From assembly GCF_900113035.1 (NCBI RefSeq), contig NZ_FONX01000001.1, positions 482,776 through 546,775 of the forward strand: DNA of 64,000 nt, given 5' to 3'. The notes under the pieces were generated by a model. That model did no database searches. It saw only the letters and a list, made by a program, of their open reading frames with translations, and was not told where the DNA came from. The position numbers were made by a program, and so were the translations under genes. Origin of the DNA: Paracidovorax wautersii (GTDB lineage: Bacteria > Pseudomonadota > Gammaproteobacteria > Burkholderiales > Burkholderiaceae_C). Below are positions 57,172-64,000 of this stretch, one piece after another. Positions within the stretch are counted from its first letter, which is position 1. Each line of letters begins with the position of its first letter.

Positions 57172-57555
57172 TTATTTGGTCGGAATCTGGCCAGCGCCGG
57201 AAGCCGGGGCAGCAGGAGCGGCGGGAACGGACGCAGGAACCGATGCAGCCGAGCTCGCGGCGGCAGGCACTGCAGCCGCCGGCGTGCCTTCCAGCACGCT
57301 ACCGGTGCTGGTGGGGCGGGCGTGGCCGAAATAGGCCAGCGCCAGCGTCGCCACGAAGAAGACGCCGGCGAGCACGGCCGTCGTGCGCGAGAGGAAGTTC
57401 GCGCTGCCGCTGGCACCGAACAGGCTGCCGGAGCCGCCGCTGCCGAAGGCCGCGCCCATGTCGGCACCCTTGCCGTGCTGGATGAGGATCAGACCGATCA
57501 TGCCCAGGGCCGTCAGCATCTGCACGGCAAGGATCACGTTCACCAAGATGTTCAT
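57172..57555 (-). CDS. secG: Protein translocase subunit SecG
   Basis: 127 aa, two membrane spans (about 3-22 and 56-76). The conserved loop LILIQHGKGADMGAAFGSGG (about 22-41) is typical of SecG. The C-terminal ~45 residues are an Ala/Pro/Val-rich tail, common in this family in Burkholderiales. Same strand as tpiA and tRNA-Leu; GGGAG lies ten bases upstream. Confidence 0.94.
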   Translation of the reverse strand: MNILVNVILAVQMLTALGMIGLILIQHGKGADMGAAFGSGGSGSLFGASGSANFLSRTTAVLAGVFFVATLALAYFGHARPTSTGSVLEGTPAAAVPAAASSAASVPASVPAAPAAPASGAGQIPTK

Positions 57556-57600
57556 TCTTCAATACTCCCGAATGGATGAATGTCTGCGGATGCCGGGCTG

Positions 57601-58350
57601 TCAGCCCGCCGCAGCGATGATTTGCAAAAAGTCAGCCGCCTTGAGCGAAGCGCCGCCCACCAGACCGCCATCGATATCGTTTTCCGCCAGCAGCTGCGCG
57701 GCGTTGGCCGCGTTCATGCTGCCGCCGTAGAGCAGCGGAATGCGCTGCGCGTGTTCCGTGGCCGCAGCCAGCTGGGCACGCAGCACCGCATGGACCTCCT
57801 GCGCCTGCGCCGGCGTGGCCGTGCGGCCGGTGCCGATGGCCCAGACGGGCTCGTAAGCCACCACGATCTCGCTGATGCAGTGGCCGTTGAGGTGGATCAC
57901 CGCCGCCAGCTGGCGCTTGACGACCGCCTCGGTCTGCCCCGCTTCGCGCTCGGCCAGCGTCTCGCCCACGCAGACGATGGGAGTGATGCCCGCCGCCAGC
58001 GCGCGCTGGGCCTTGGCCGCGACGAGCTCGTCGGTTTCGCCGTGGTATTGGCGGCGCTCCGAATGGCCGACCAGCGCATAGCGCGTGCCGAAGTCGCGCA
58101 GCATGCCCGCCGAGATCTCGCCGGTGAAGGCGCCGGATTCCTGGCTGGAGACATCCTGCGCAGCCAGCGCGATGGCGGAGCCCGCCACCAGCGACTGCAC
58201 CTGCGCCAGATAGGCGGCAGGCACGGCGACGGCCACGCCGCAGACCGGCGGCTGCGCCTTCAGGCCATCGAGCAGCGCCGTCAGCAGCGCCTGGTTGGCG
58301 GCCAGGCCGCCGTTCATCTTCCAGTTGCCGGCAATCAGTTTCTTTTTCAT
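57601..58350 (-). CDS. tpiA: Triosephosphate isomerase
   Basis: 249 aa glycolytic enzyme. AGNWKMNGG (about 7-15, with the catalytic Lys), [16 protein letters not shown] (His electrophile, about 93-108), [16 protein letters not shown] (catalytic Glu, about 161-176) and [17 protein letters not shown] (phosphate loop) are all intact. It overlaps the upstream quinone oxidoreductase gene by 4 nt. Confidence 0.97.
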   Translation of the reverse strand: MKKKLIAGNWKMNGGLAANQALLTALLDGLKAQPPVCGVAVAVPAAYLAQVQSLVAGSAIALAAQDVSSQESGAFTGEISAGMLRDFGTRYALVGHSERRQYHGETDELVAAKAQRALAAGITPIVCVGETLAEREAGQTEAVVKRQLAAVIHLNGHCISEIVVAYEPVWAIGTGRTATPAQAQEVHAVLRAQLAAATEHAQRIPLLYGGSMNAANAAQLLAENDIDGGLVGGASLKAADFLQIIAAAG

Positions 58351-59351
58351 GCGGTCCACGTCAAGACGATCTTGCCAATGTGTTGGTTGGATTCCATCAA
58401 GGCGTGCGCCTCGGCGGCCTGCGAGGCATCGAGCGTGCTGTGGATCACCGGACGCACCGCGCCCGAAGCCACCAGCGGCCAGACCTCTTCGCGCAGGGCG
58501 CGCGCGATGGCGCCCTTGAACGCCACCGGGCGCGGGCGCAGCGTGGAGCCGGTGATGACGAGCCGGCGGCGCAGCACCAGGCTGGCGTCGAACTCGGCCT
58601 TCACCCCACCCTGCACAGCGATGATGACCAGGCGGCCATCTTCCGCCAGGCATTCCACCTCGCGTGCGACGTACGAGCCCGCCACCATGTCCAGGATCAC
58701 GTCGGCCCCGCGGCCTTCGGTGATGCGCCGGACCTCGGCGACGAAATCGTGCGTCTTGTAGTTTATGGCGTGATGCGCACCCAGCGACAGGCAGGCGGCG
58801 CACTTCTCGTCGCTGCCGGCCGTCACGATCACCGTGGCGCCGCGTGCGCGGGCCAGCTGGATCGCCGTGACGCCGATGCCGCTGCTGCCGCCCTGCACCA
58901 GCAGCACCTCGCCGGACTGCAGGCGGCCGCGGTCGAACACGTTGCTCCACACCGTGAAGAACGTCTCGGGCAGCGAAGCCGCCTCGACGTCGCCCAGGCC
59001 TTGCGGCACGGGCAGGCACTGGGCCACGGGCGCCACGCACCATTCGGCACAGCCGCCACCGGCCAGCAGCGCGCAGACGCGGTCGCCGACGGCGAGGCCC
59101 GCCTGGGCCATGGCCTCGGCGTCGCCGGACTCGATCACGCCCGCCACTTCCAGCCCCGGCAGATCGGAGGCGCCGGGCGGCGGTGCGTAATGGCCCTTGC
59201 GCTGCAGCACGTCGGGGCGGTTGATGCCGCTGGCCGCCACGCGGATCAGCAACTCGCCCGCACCCGGCACGGGCACCGGGCGCTCGGCCAGCCGCAGGCC
59301 TTCGGGAGGTCCGAAGGCCGCGATTTCGACAACACGCATGACACGGTTCAT
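58347..59351 (-). CDS. NAD(P)H quinone oxidoreductase (PIG3/zeta-crystallin type)
   Basis: 334 aa medium-chain dehydrogenase/reductase. GroES-like N-terminal half ([34 protein letters not shown], about 40-73) and a Rossmann half with [26 protein letters not shown] (about 149-174). No zinc-site cysteine pattern. The [17 protein letters not shown] form is like the PIG3 quinone oxidoreductase branch. It lies between pnp and tpiA and is coupled to tpiA; the ORF begins with ATG at 59351 with a second ATG five codons in. Confidence 0.88.
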   Translation of the reverse strand: MNRVMRVVEIAAFGPPEGLRLAERPVPVPGAGELLIRVAASGINRPDVLQRKGHYAPPPGASDLPGLEVAGVIESGDAEAMAQAGLAVGDRVCALLAGGGCAEWCVAPVAQCLPVPQGLGDVEAASLPETFFTVWSNVFDRGRLQSGEVLLVQGGSSGIGVTAIQLARARGATVIVTAGSDEKCAACLSLGAHHAINYKTHDFVAEVRRITEGRGADVILDMVAGSYVAREVECLAEDGRLVIIAVQGGVKAEFDASLVLRRRLVITGSTLRPRPVAFKGAIARALREEVWPLVASGAVRPVIHSTLDASQAAEAHALMESNQHIGKIVLTWTA

Positions 59352-59372
59352 GACGATGACCTTGATGAAAAC

Positions 59373-59412
59373 GAAAAAGGCCTCCGGCGCCCGTCTAGCG
59401 GGCGCTGGAAGC
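59373..59412 (-). terminator. Rho-independent terminator after pnp
   Basis: Minus strand: CTTCCAGCGCCCG-CTAGA-CGGGCGCCGGAGG, followed by CCTTTTTCGTTTT. It is just past the pnp stop and before the quinone oxidoreductase start, so it separates the two transcription units. Confidence 0.85.
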
Positions 59413-59429
59413 TCTCATTCCTGTAGCAA

Positions 59430-61694
59430 TCAGGCGTTGTGTGAACCGGCGTCGGAGCCGGCTGCGGGGGCAGCCTGCTCGGCGCGGCCGCCGTCACGGC
59501 GTTCGCCGCGCTCTGCACGGTCGCCACGGTCGCCGCGATCACCACGGTCGCTGCGCTCGCCGCGTTCGGCGCGCTCAGGACGGCCGCCGAAATCGCCGGC
59601 CGGACGCTCGGTCAGGGCCTTCATGGACAGCTTGACGCGGCCCTTTTCGTCCGTCTCGAGCACCTTGACCTTGACGATCTGGCCTTCGGTCAGGTAGTCG
59701 GTGACCTTTTCCACGCGCTCGTGGGCGATCTGGCTGATGTGCAGCAGACCGTCCTTGCCGGGCAGCAGGTTGATCAGCGCGCCGAAGTCCAGGATCTTGA
59801 CGATCGGGCCTTCGTAGATCTTGCCGATCTCGACTTCGGCCGTGATCTGCTCGATGCGCTTCTTGGCCTCGTCGGCCTTGGCGTTGTCGGTGGCGGCGAT
59901 GGTGATGGTGCCGTCTTCCTCGATGTTGATCTGGCAGCCGGTCTCTTCGGTCAGCGCGCGGATCACGGCGCCGCCCTTGCCGATCACGTCACGGATCTTC
60001 TCGGGGTTGATCTTCATCGTGTAGAGCTTGGGCGCGAAGTTCGAGACTTCGGCCTTGGCTTCGCCCATGGCTTCCTGCATCTTGCCCAGGATGTGCATGC
60101 GCGCTTCCTTGGCCTGGGCCAGGGCGACCTGCATGATTTCCTTGGTGATGCCCTGGATCTTGATGTCCATCTGCAGGGCGGTGATGCCGTCGGTCGTGCC
60201 GGCCACCTTGAAGTCCATGTCGCCCAGGTGATCTTCATCGCCCAGGATGTCGGTCAGCACGGCGAAGCGGTTGTCTTCCTTGATCAGGCCCATGGCGATG
60301 CCGGCCACGTGGGCCTTCATCGGCACGCCGGCGTCCATCATCGACAGGCAGCCGCCGCAGACGGAAGCCATCGACGAGGAACCGTTCGATTCGGTGATCT
60401 CCGACACCACGCGGATGGTGTAGGGGAATTCTTCCTTGGTCGGCAGCACGGCTACCAGGGCGCGCTTGGCCAGACGGCCGTGGCCGATCTCGCGGCGCTT
60501 GGTGGAGCCCATGCGGCCCACTTCGCCGGTGGCGAAGGGAGGCATGTTGTAGTGGAACATGAAGCGGTCTTCGAACTCGCCGGCCAGCGCGTCGATGCGC
60601 TGCGCGTCGCGTTCGGTGCCCAGCGTGGAGATCACCAGCGCCTGCGTTTCGCCGCGCGTGAACAGGGCCGAGCCGTGCGTGCGGGGCAGCACGGAGTTGC
60701 GGATCTCGATGGGGCGCACGGTGCGGGTGTCGCGGCCGTCGATACGGGGCTCGCCGGCCAGGATCTGGCTGCGCACGATCTTCGATTCGATGGCGAACAG
60801 CAGGTCGCCGACCTTGCCGGCGTCGAAGGGCTCGCCGCTGGCCTTGAGGGCTTCCATCACGCTGGCGTTGGCTTCGCGCAGGGCTTGCGTGCGGGCTTGC
60901 TTGCTGCGGATCTGATAGACGGCGCGCAGCTTGTCTTCGGCCAGTTCCTTGACCTTGGCGACGAAGGCTTCGTCTTCGGCGGGCGGCTGCCAGTCCCACA
61001 CGGGCTTGCCGGCTTCGCGCACCAGTTCATGGATGGCGTTGATGGCGATGCTGGCCTGTTCGTGGCCGAACACCACGCCGCCCAGCATGATTTCTTCGCT
61101 GAGTTGCTGGGCTTCGGATTCGACCATCAGCACGGCGGCTTCGGTGCCGGCGACGACCAGGTCCATCTGCGAGTTCTTGCGGGCCGTCTGGCCGGGGTTC
61201 AGCACGTACTGGCCGTTGATGTAGCCCACGCGTGCAGCGCCGATGGGGCCGCTGAACGGGATGCCGGAGATGGCCAGCGCAGCGCTCACGCCGATCATGG
61301 CGGCGATGTCGGCATCGACTTCGGGGTTGAGCGAGACGGTGTGGACGACCACGTGGACTTCGTTCAGGAAGCCTTCGGGGAACAGCGGACGGATCGGGCG
61401 GTCGATCAGGCGGCTGGTCAGCGTTTCGTGTTCGCTGGGCTTGGCTTCGCGCTTGAAGAAGCTGCCGGGGATCTTGCCGGCGGCGTAGGTCTTCTCGATG
61501 TAGTCCACGGTCAGCGGGAAGAAGTCCTGGCCGGGCTTGGCCGACTTGGAGGCCGCCACGGTGGCGAGGATGACGGTGCCGTCGATCTCGACCAGCACGG
61601 CGCCATTGGCCTGGCGGGCGATTTCGCCGGTTTCCATGACGACGGTCTTGTCGCCCCACTGGAAGGACTTGGTGACTTTGTTGAAGATGGTCAT
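59430..61694 (-). CDS. pnp: Polyribonucleotide nucleotidyltransferase (PNPase)
   Basis: 754 aa 3'-5' phosphorolytic RNase, trimeric, degradosome part. Two RNase PH domains (start [20 protein letters not shown]; second around 315-540 with [21 protein letters not shown]), then KH ([26 protein letters not shown], about 568-593) and S1 ([31 protein letters not shown], about 627-657). The C-terminal ~50 residues are Arg/Asp/Gly repeats ([18 protein letters not shown]), longer and more repetitive than in E. coli. Follows rpsO, as usual; AGGA ribosome site upstream. Confidence 0.97.
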   Translation of the reverse strand: MTIFNKVTKSFQWGDKTVVMETGEIARQANGAVLVEIDGTVILATVAASKSAKPGQDFFPLTVDYIEKTYAAGKIPGSFFKREAKPSEHETLTSRLIDRPIRPLFPEGFLNEVHVVVHTVSLNPEVDADIAAMIGVSAALAISGIPFSGPIGAARVGYINGQYVLNPGQTARKNSQMDLVVAGTEAAVLMVESEAQQLSEEIMLGGVVFGHEQASIAINAIHELVREAGKPVWDWQPPAEDEAFVAKVKELAEDKLRAVYQIRSKQARTQALREANASVMEALKASGEPFDAGKVGDLLFAIESKIVRSQILAGEPRIDGRDTRTVRPIEIRNSVLPRTHGSALFTRGETQALVISTLGTERDAQRIDALAGEFEDRFMFHYNMPPFATGEVGRMGSTKRREIGHGRLAKRALVAVLPTKEEFPYTIRVVSEITESNGSSSMASVCGGCLSMMDAGVPMKAHVAGIAMGLIKEDNRFAVLTDILGDEDHLGDMDFKVAGTTDGITALQMDIKIQGITKEIMQVALAQAKEARMHILGKMQEAMGEAKAEVSNFAPKLYTMKINPEKIRDVIGKGGAVIRALTEETGCQINIEEDGTITIAATDNAKADEAKKRIEQITAEVEIGKIYEGPIVKILDFGALINLLPGKDGLLHISQIAHERVEKVTDYLTEGQIVKVKVLETDEKGRVKLSMKALTERPAGDFGGRPERAERGERSDRGDRGDRGDRAERGERRDGGRAEQAAPAAGSDAGSHNA

Positions 61695-61706
61695 GCGGTT
61701 TCCTAT

Positions 61707-61760
61707 GCTTCTTTTTTGATAGCTGGCTGCGCGCAGCCAGCAAGGGCCGGAGGCAAATCA
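61707..61760 (-). repeat. Short dispersed palindromic repeat in the rpsO-pnp gap
   Basis: CTTTTTTGATAGCTGGCTGC then GCGCAGCCAGCAAGGGCCGGAGGC, with GGCTGCGCGCAGCC as a perfect core palindrome, keeps the TTGATAGCT...GAGGC outer parts of the repeat family. It is in the pnp leader region, where PNPase genes are often autoregulated through a stem-loop; whether this stem serves that role is open. Confidence 0.55.
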
Positions 61761-61854
61761 GAACACGATGCCATTCCAGTGGACCTGCGGCCCGGGCGGG
61801 TGCCCCAGGGCCATTGGAATGACACAGCTTCGCTCTGCTTTTGCGTCTCCGAAG

Positions 61855-61892
61855 TAAAAAACGCCTGAGCTAGCGTGCTAACCCAGGCGTTT
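61855..61892 (-). terminator. Rho-independent terminator after rpsO
   Basis: Minus strand: AAACGCCTGGG...CTCAGGCGTTTTTTACTT, an eight-pair stem with a T run, 17 bp past the rpsO stop. pnp may be transcribed by readthrough or from its own promoter beyond it. Confidence 0.88.
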
Positions 61893-61908
61893 CGTCATGC
61901 GAATGCGC

Positions 61909-62175
61909 TTACTTGCGCAGACCCAGCTTGGCGATCAGCGCCGTGTAGCGGTCTGCGTCCTTGGCCTTCAGGTAGTCCAGCAGCTTGCGGCGGCGGCTCA
62001 CCATGCGCAGCAGGCCGCGGCGACCGTGGTGGTCCTTGGCGTGTTGCTTGAAGTGGGGGGTCAGCTCGTTGATACGGGCCGTCAGCAGGGCCACTTGGAC
62101 TTCGGGGCTACCGGTGTCATTGGCGGCGCGGGCGTTGGCCTTGACGACTTCGGCCTTGATGGAGGATGCGATCAT
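61909..62175 (-). CDS. rpsO: 30S ribosomal protein S15
   Basis: 88 aa. [50 protein letters not shown] (about 21-70) is the S15 signature. Ribosome site AAGGA upstream. Standard position before pnp. Confidence 0.98.
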   Translation of the reverse strand: MIASSIKAEVVKANARAANDTGSPEVQVALLTARINELTPHFKQHAKDHHGRRGLLRMVSRRRKLLDYLKAKDADRYTALIAKLGLRK

Positions 62176-62322
62176 TGGATTTCCTTTGTATGGAAGCGGC
62201 GGTGCGGCTGGGGCTCTCGATTGATCAAGAGCCGCAGACAGCGCCGTGGCGCCCCCGGTTTACTTGCGCTGGCAGCTGGAACGGCCACCGGCGTGCGTCT
62301 TGCACCATGCAAAACCGGTCGA

Positions 62323-63480
62323 TTATACCCCGAGCCACTTTTTGAGCCGCTCCACCCCCTGCACCAGCCGGCTGGCGTCCTGGGAGGCGAAGCACCAGCG
62401 CAGCCAGCCCTCGGCCTCGTCGCCGAAGGCCACGCCGGGCGCGAGACCCAGGCCGGCCTCGGCCACCAGGCGCTTGGCGAGCGCCAGCGAGTCGCTGTGC
62501 CCCTCGATGCGGAAGAAGGCATACATGCCGCCGCGGGCCGGCGCGACGGTCACGCCGGGCAGCGCCTGCAGCAGGGGCACCAGGGTGTCGCGGCAGGCGC
62601 GCAGGTGGGCGACCACGCGGGGCGTGATGTCGGCCTCGTGCGCCAGCGCGGCCAGGCCGGCGCGCTGGGTGAACACGCTGATGCAGGAGGTGTTGAACTC
62701 CACCAGCTTGCCCATGTGGTGCGTGAGCGAGGGCGGCATCACCAGCCAGCCCAGGCGCCAGCCGGTCATGAGAAAGCCCTTGGAAAAGCTCTGCACCACC
62801 ACCAGCCGGTCCTCGGGCTCGGCGATGTCGAGAAAGCTCGGCGCGCAGCCGTTGGCCGTGGGCTCGTAGTAGAGGCGTTCATAGACCTCGTCGGCCAGCA
62901 CCCAGGTGCCGGTGCTGCGGCAGTGGGCCAGGATGGCGCGCTGCTCCTCGGCCGACAGCGTCCAGCCCGTGGGATTGTTGGGCGCATTCAGGATCAGCAG
63001 GCGCGTGGCCGGCGTGATGGCCGCCAGCAGCGCGGGCAGGTCGAGCGCCCAGAGGCCGTCCGCCTGCGGGCGCAGCGGCACGCAGCGCAGGCGCGCGCCC
63101 ATCACCAGCGGCTGGGCCGTGAGGTTGGGCCAGACCGGGGTCACGGCGACGGCCTCGTCGCCCGCATCCAGGAGCGCCTGCATGGCCAGCATCAGCGCGT
63201 TCACGCCGCCGGAGGTGACGGCGATGCGCTCCACGCCCACCGGGCCGTGCAGCCGGCTGGCGTAGGCGGCGATCTGCTCGCGCAGTTCCAGCAGGCCCAG
63301 GTTGTGCGAATAGAAGGTCTCGCCGCGCTGAAGCGATGCGATGGCCGCGTCGCGGATCACCTGCGGCGTGACCTCGTCGCTTTCGCCGAACCAGAACGGC
63401 AGCACGTCGCTGCGGCCCATGCCGGCGTTGGCGACTTCACGGATACGGGATTCCTGCAGGGTGGCGAGCGTGTGGCGCAT
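62323..63480 (-). CDS. Class I/II pyridoxal-phosphate aminotransferase
   Basis: 385 aa. PLP-binding features are SGGVNALMLAMQALLDAGDEA (about 90-110), the NPTG loop ILNAPNNPTGWTLS (about 163-176), DEVYERLYY (about 199-207) and the Schiff-base Lys in QSFSKGFLMTGWRLGW (about 230-245). It resembles the aspartate/aromatic aminotransferase subgroup in fold, but the specificity cannot be read from the sequence. Opposite to the small secreted gene at 63579. Confidence 0.9.
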   Translation of the reverse strand: MRHTLATLQESRIREVANAGMGRSDVLPFWFGESDEVTPQVIRDAAIASLQRGETFYSHNLGLLELREQIAAYASRLHGPVGVERIAVTSGGVNALMLAMQALLDAGDEAVAVTPVWPNLTAQPLVMGARLRCVPLRPQADGLWALDLPALLAAITPATRLLILNAPNNPTGWTLSAEEQRAILAHCRSTGTWVLADEVYERLYYEPTANGCAPSFLDIAEPEDRLVVVQSFSKGFLMTGWRLGWLVMPPSLTHHMGKLVEFNTSCISVFTQRAGLAALAHEADITPRVVAHLRACRDTLVPLLQALPGVTVAPARGGMYAFFRIEGHSDSLALAKRLVAEAGLGLAPGVAFGDEAEGWLRWCFASQDASRLVQGVERLKKWLGV

Positions 63481-63578
63481 GGATGGAGGTGATGGGAGGA
63501 AGGGGAGAAAGAAAAGACGGGCGCGATGGAACAGAAGGCGGCGCCCGCACTATATTGCGGCACAGGAGGGACACCCCC

Positions 63579-63953
63579 ATGCCAACGACCCGACACCCGA
63601 AGCACGCAGCGTACCCGGCAGCGCAGTCCATGCCCGCCGGCCTGAAAGCCTCTCGAATCCGTCTGTGGGCCGCCCTGCCTCTGGCGGCCGCGGCCCTGGC
63701 GATCTGGCTGGCCGCGATGCCGCAGGCCCATGCCCGGAGTTCGTCCGCATCGCAGGACGAAGCCGCGGGCGAGTCGGTGCGGCCCAACCACGACAAGAAG
63801 CAGAGAAGGGCCGTCAACCAGGAGCGCCTGCGCATCAAGCCTTCGGCCACCGGCGGTTCGCAGGAGACGCCCGCGCAGCGCGACCGGCGCCTGAAGCGCG
63901 AATGCAAGGGCCTGCCCAACGCGGGCGCCTGCCTGGGCTACGCCAAGCCCTGA
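63579..63953 (+). CDS. Small basic secreted protein, unknown function
   Basis: 124 aa. AGGAGGG lies nine bases before the ATG at 63579, a near-perfect ribosome site, so this start is preferred. A hydrophobic segment (about 36-52, ALPLAAAALAIWLAAMP) ending QAHARS looks like a signal peptide preceded by an unusually long N-region; an internal start at 63630 would give a more normal one. The mature part is basic (KKQRRAVNQERLRIKP, RDRRLKRECKGLPNAGACLGYA) with two cysteines near the C-terminus that could form one disulfide. Not recognised. Confidence 0.6.
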   Translation: MPTTRHPKHAAYPAAQSMPAGLKASRIRLWAALPLAAAALAIWLAAMPQAHARSSSASQDEAAGESVRPNHDKKQRRAVNQERLRIKPSATGGSQETPAQRDRRLKRECKGLPNAGACLGYAKP

Positions 63954-64000
63954 CGGGCGCAGGGCACCAATCAGGCCCGCCGGGCCTGCGGCATCAGATC

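Overview
The window is chromosomal DNA from a high-GC betaproteobacterium, most likely a member of the Comamonadaceae (Acidovorax/Alicycliphilus-like). The evidence is the high GC content, the conserved block nuoA-N / tRNA-Leu / secG / tpiA / quinone oxidoreductase / pnp / rpsO with DUF2818 and DUF1178 genes trailing nuoN, a GBP-type (Burkholderiales) trimeric porin, and a short palindromic repeat family built on GATAGCT and AGCGCTTG blocks that I associate with this family. No phage, integrase or transposase gene is visible. Family names are given from recognition of motifs; no database search was run.

Layout. 1-225: leader-distal end of a type I-C-like CRISPR array. 290-559: first copy of a branched palindromic element; a second copy in opposite orientation lies at 13387-13668. 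634-5333: a TerB/DUF697-like protein, a DUF3579 protein, argD-argF (arginine synthesis) and an unrecognised gene whose 3' end carries a frameshifting 32-bp tandem duplication. 5396-7904: feoA-feoB and a Cys-rich membrane peptide (ferrous iron uptake) behind a probable Fur site. 8044-8370: a zinc/iron-cluster YkgJ-like protein. 8392-13387: the kynurenine pathway, with a divergent Lrp-type regulator and the operon permease-kynB-kynU-kynA. 13742-14899: a fused DEDD exonuclease and VOC protein. 14983-27265: a purine-catabolism region with adenine deaminase, a Rieske oxygenase, a BMP-type ABC importer (binding protein, two permeases, double ATPase), a LysR regulator and divergent xdhA-xdhB.

27296-35165: a membrane GGDEF protein, a Crp/Fnr-type regulator divergent from a porin, a MOFRL glycerate kinase and an EAL-GGDEF protein. 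35213-41713: mutL, a lipoprotein glycerophosphodiesterase, a small unknown gene, an MsbA-like ABC exporter and a DUF1178 gene. 41821-56896: DUF2818 and the complete 14-gene nuo operon (NADH dehydrogenase I), all on the minus strand. 56974-63480 (minus strand): tRNA-Leu(GAG), secG, tpiA, a quinone oxidoreductase, pnp, rpsO and a class I aminotransferase. 63579-63953: a small probable secreted basic protein.

How genes work together. The importer at 17143-21988 probably brings in purine nucleosides or bases. Adenine deaminase converts adenine to hypoxanthine, and XdhAB oxidises hypoxanthine to xanthine and urate. The Rieske oxygenase in the same block resembles methylxanthine demethylases and the HpxD xanthine oxygenase, but its partner reductase is not here. 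KynA, KynB and KynU take tryptophan to anthranilate. Most of the window is ordinary core metabolism. The signals worth a second look are the two-copy branched palindromic element with compensatory hairpin changes, the short palindromes embedded in coding ends, the exonuclease-VOC fusion, the tandem-duplication frameshift and the Rieske gene inside the purine block.
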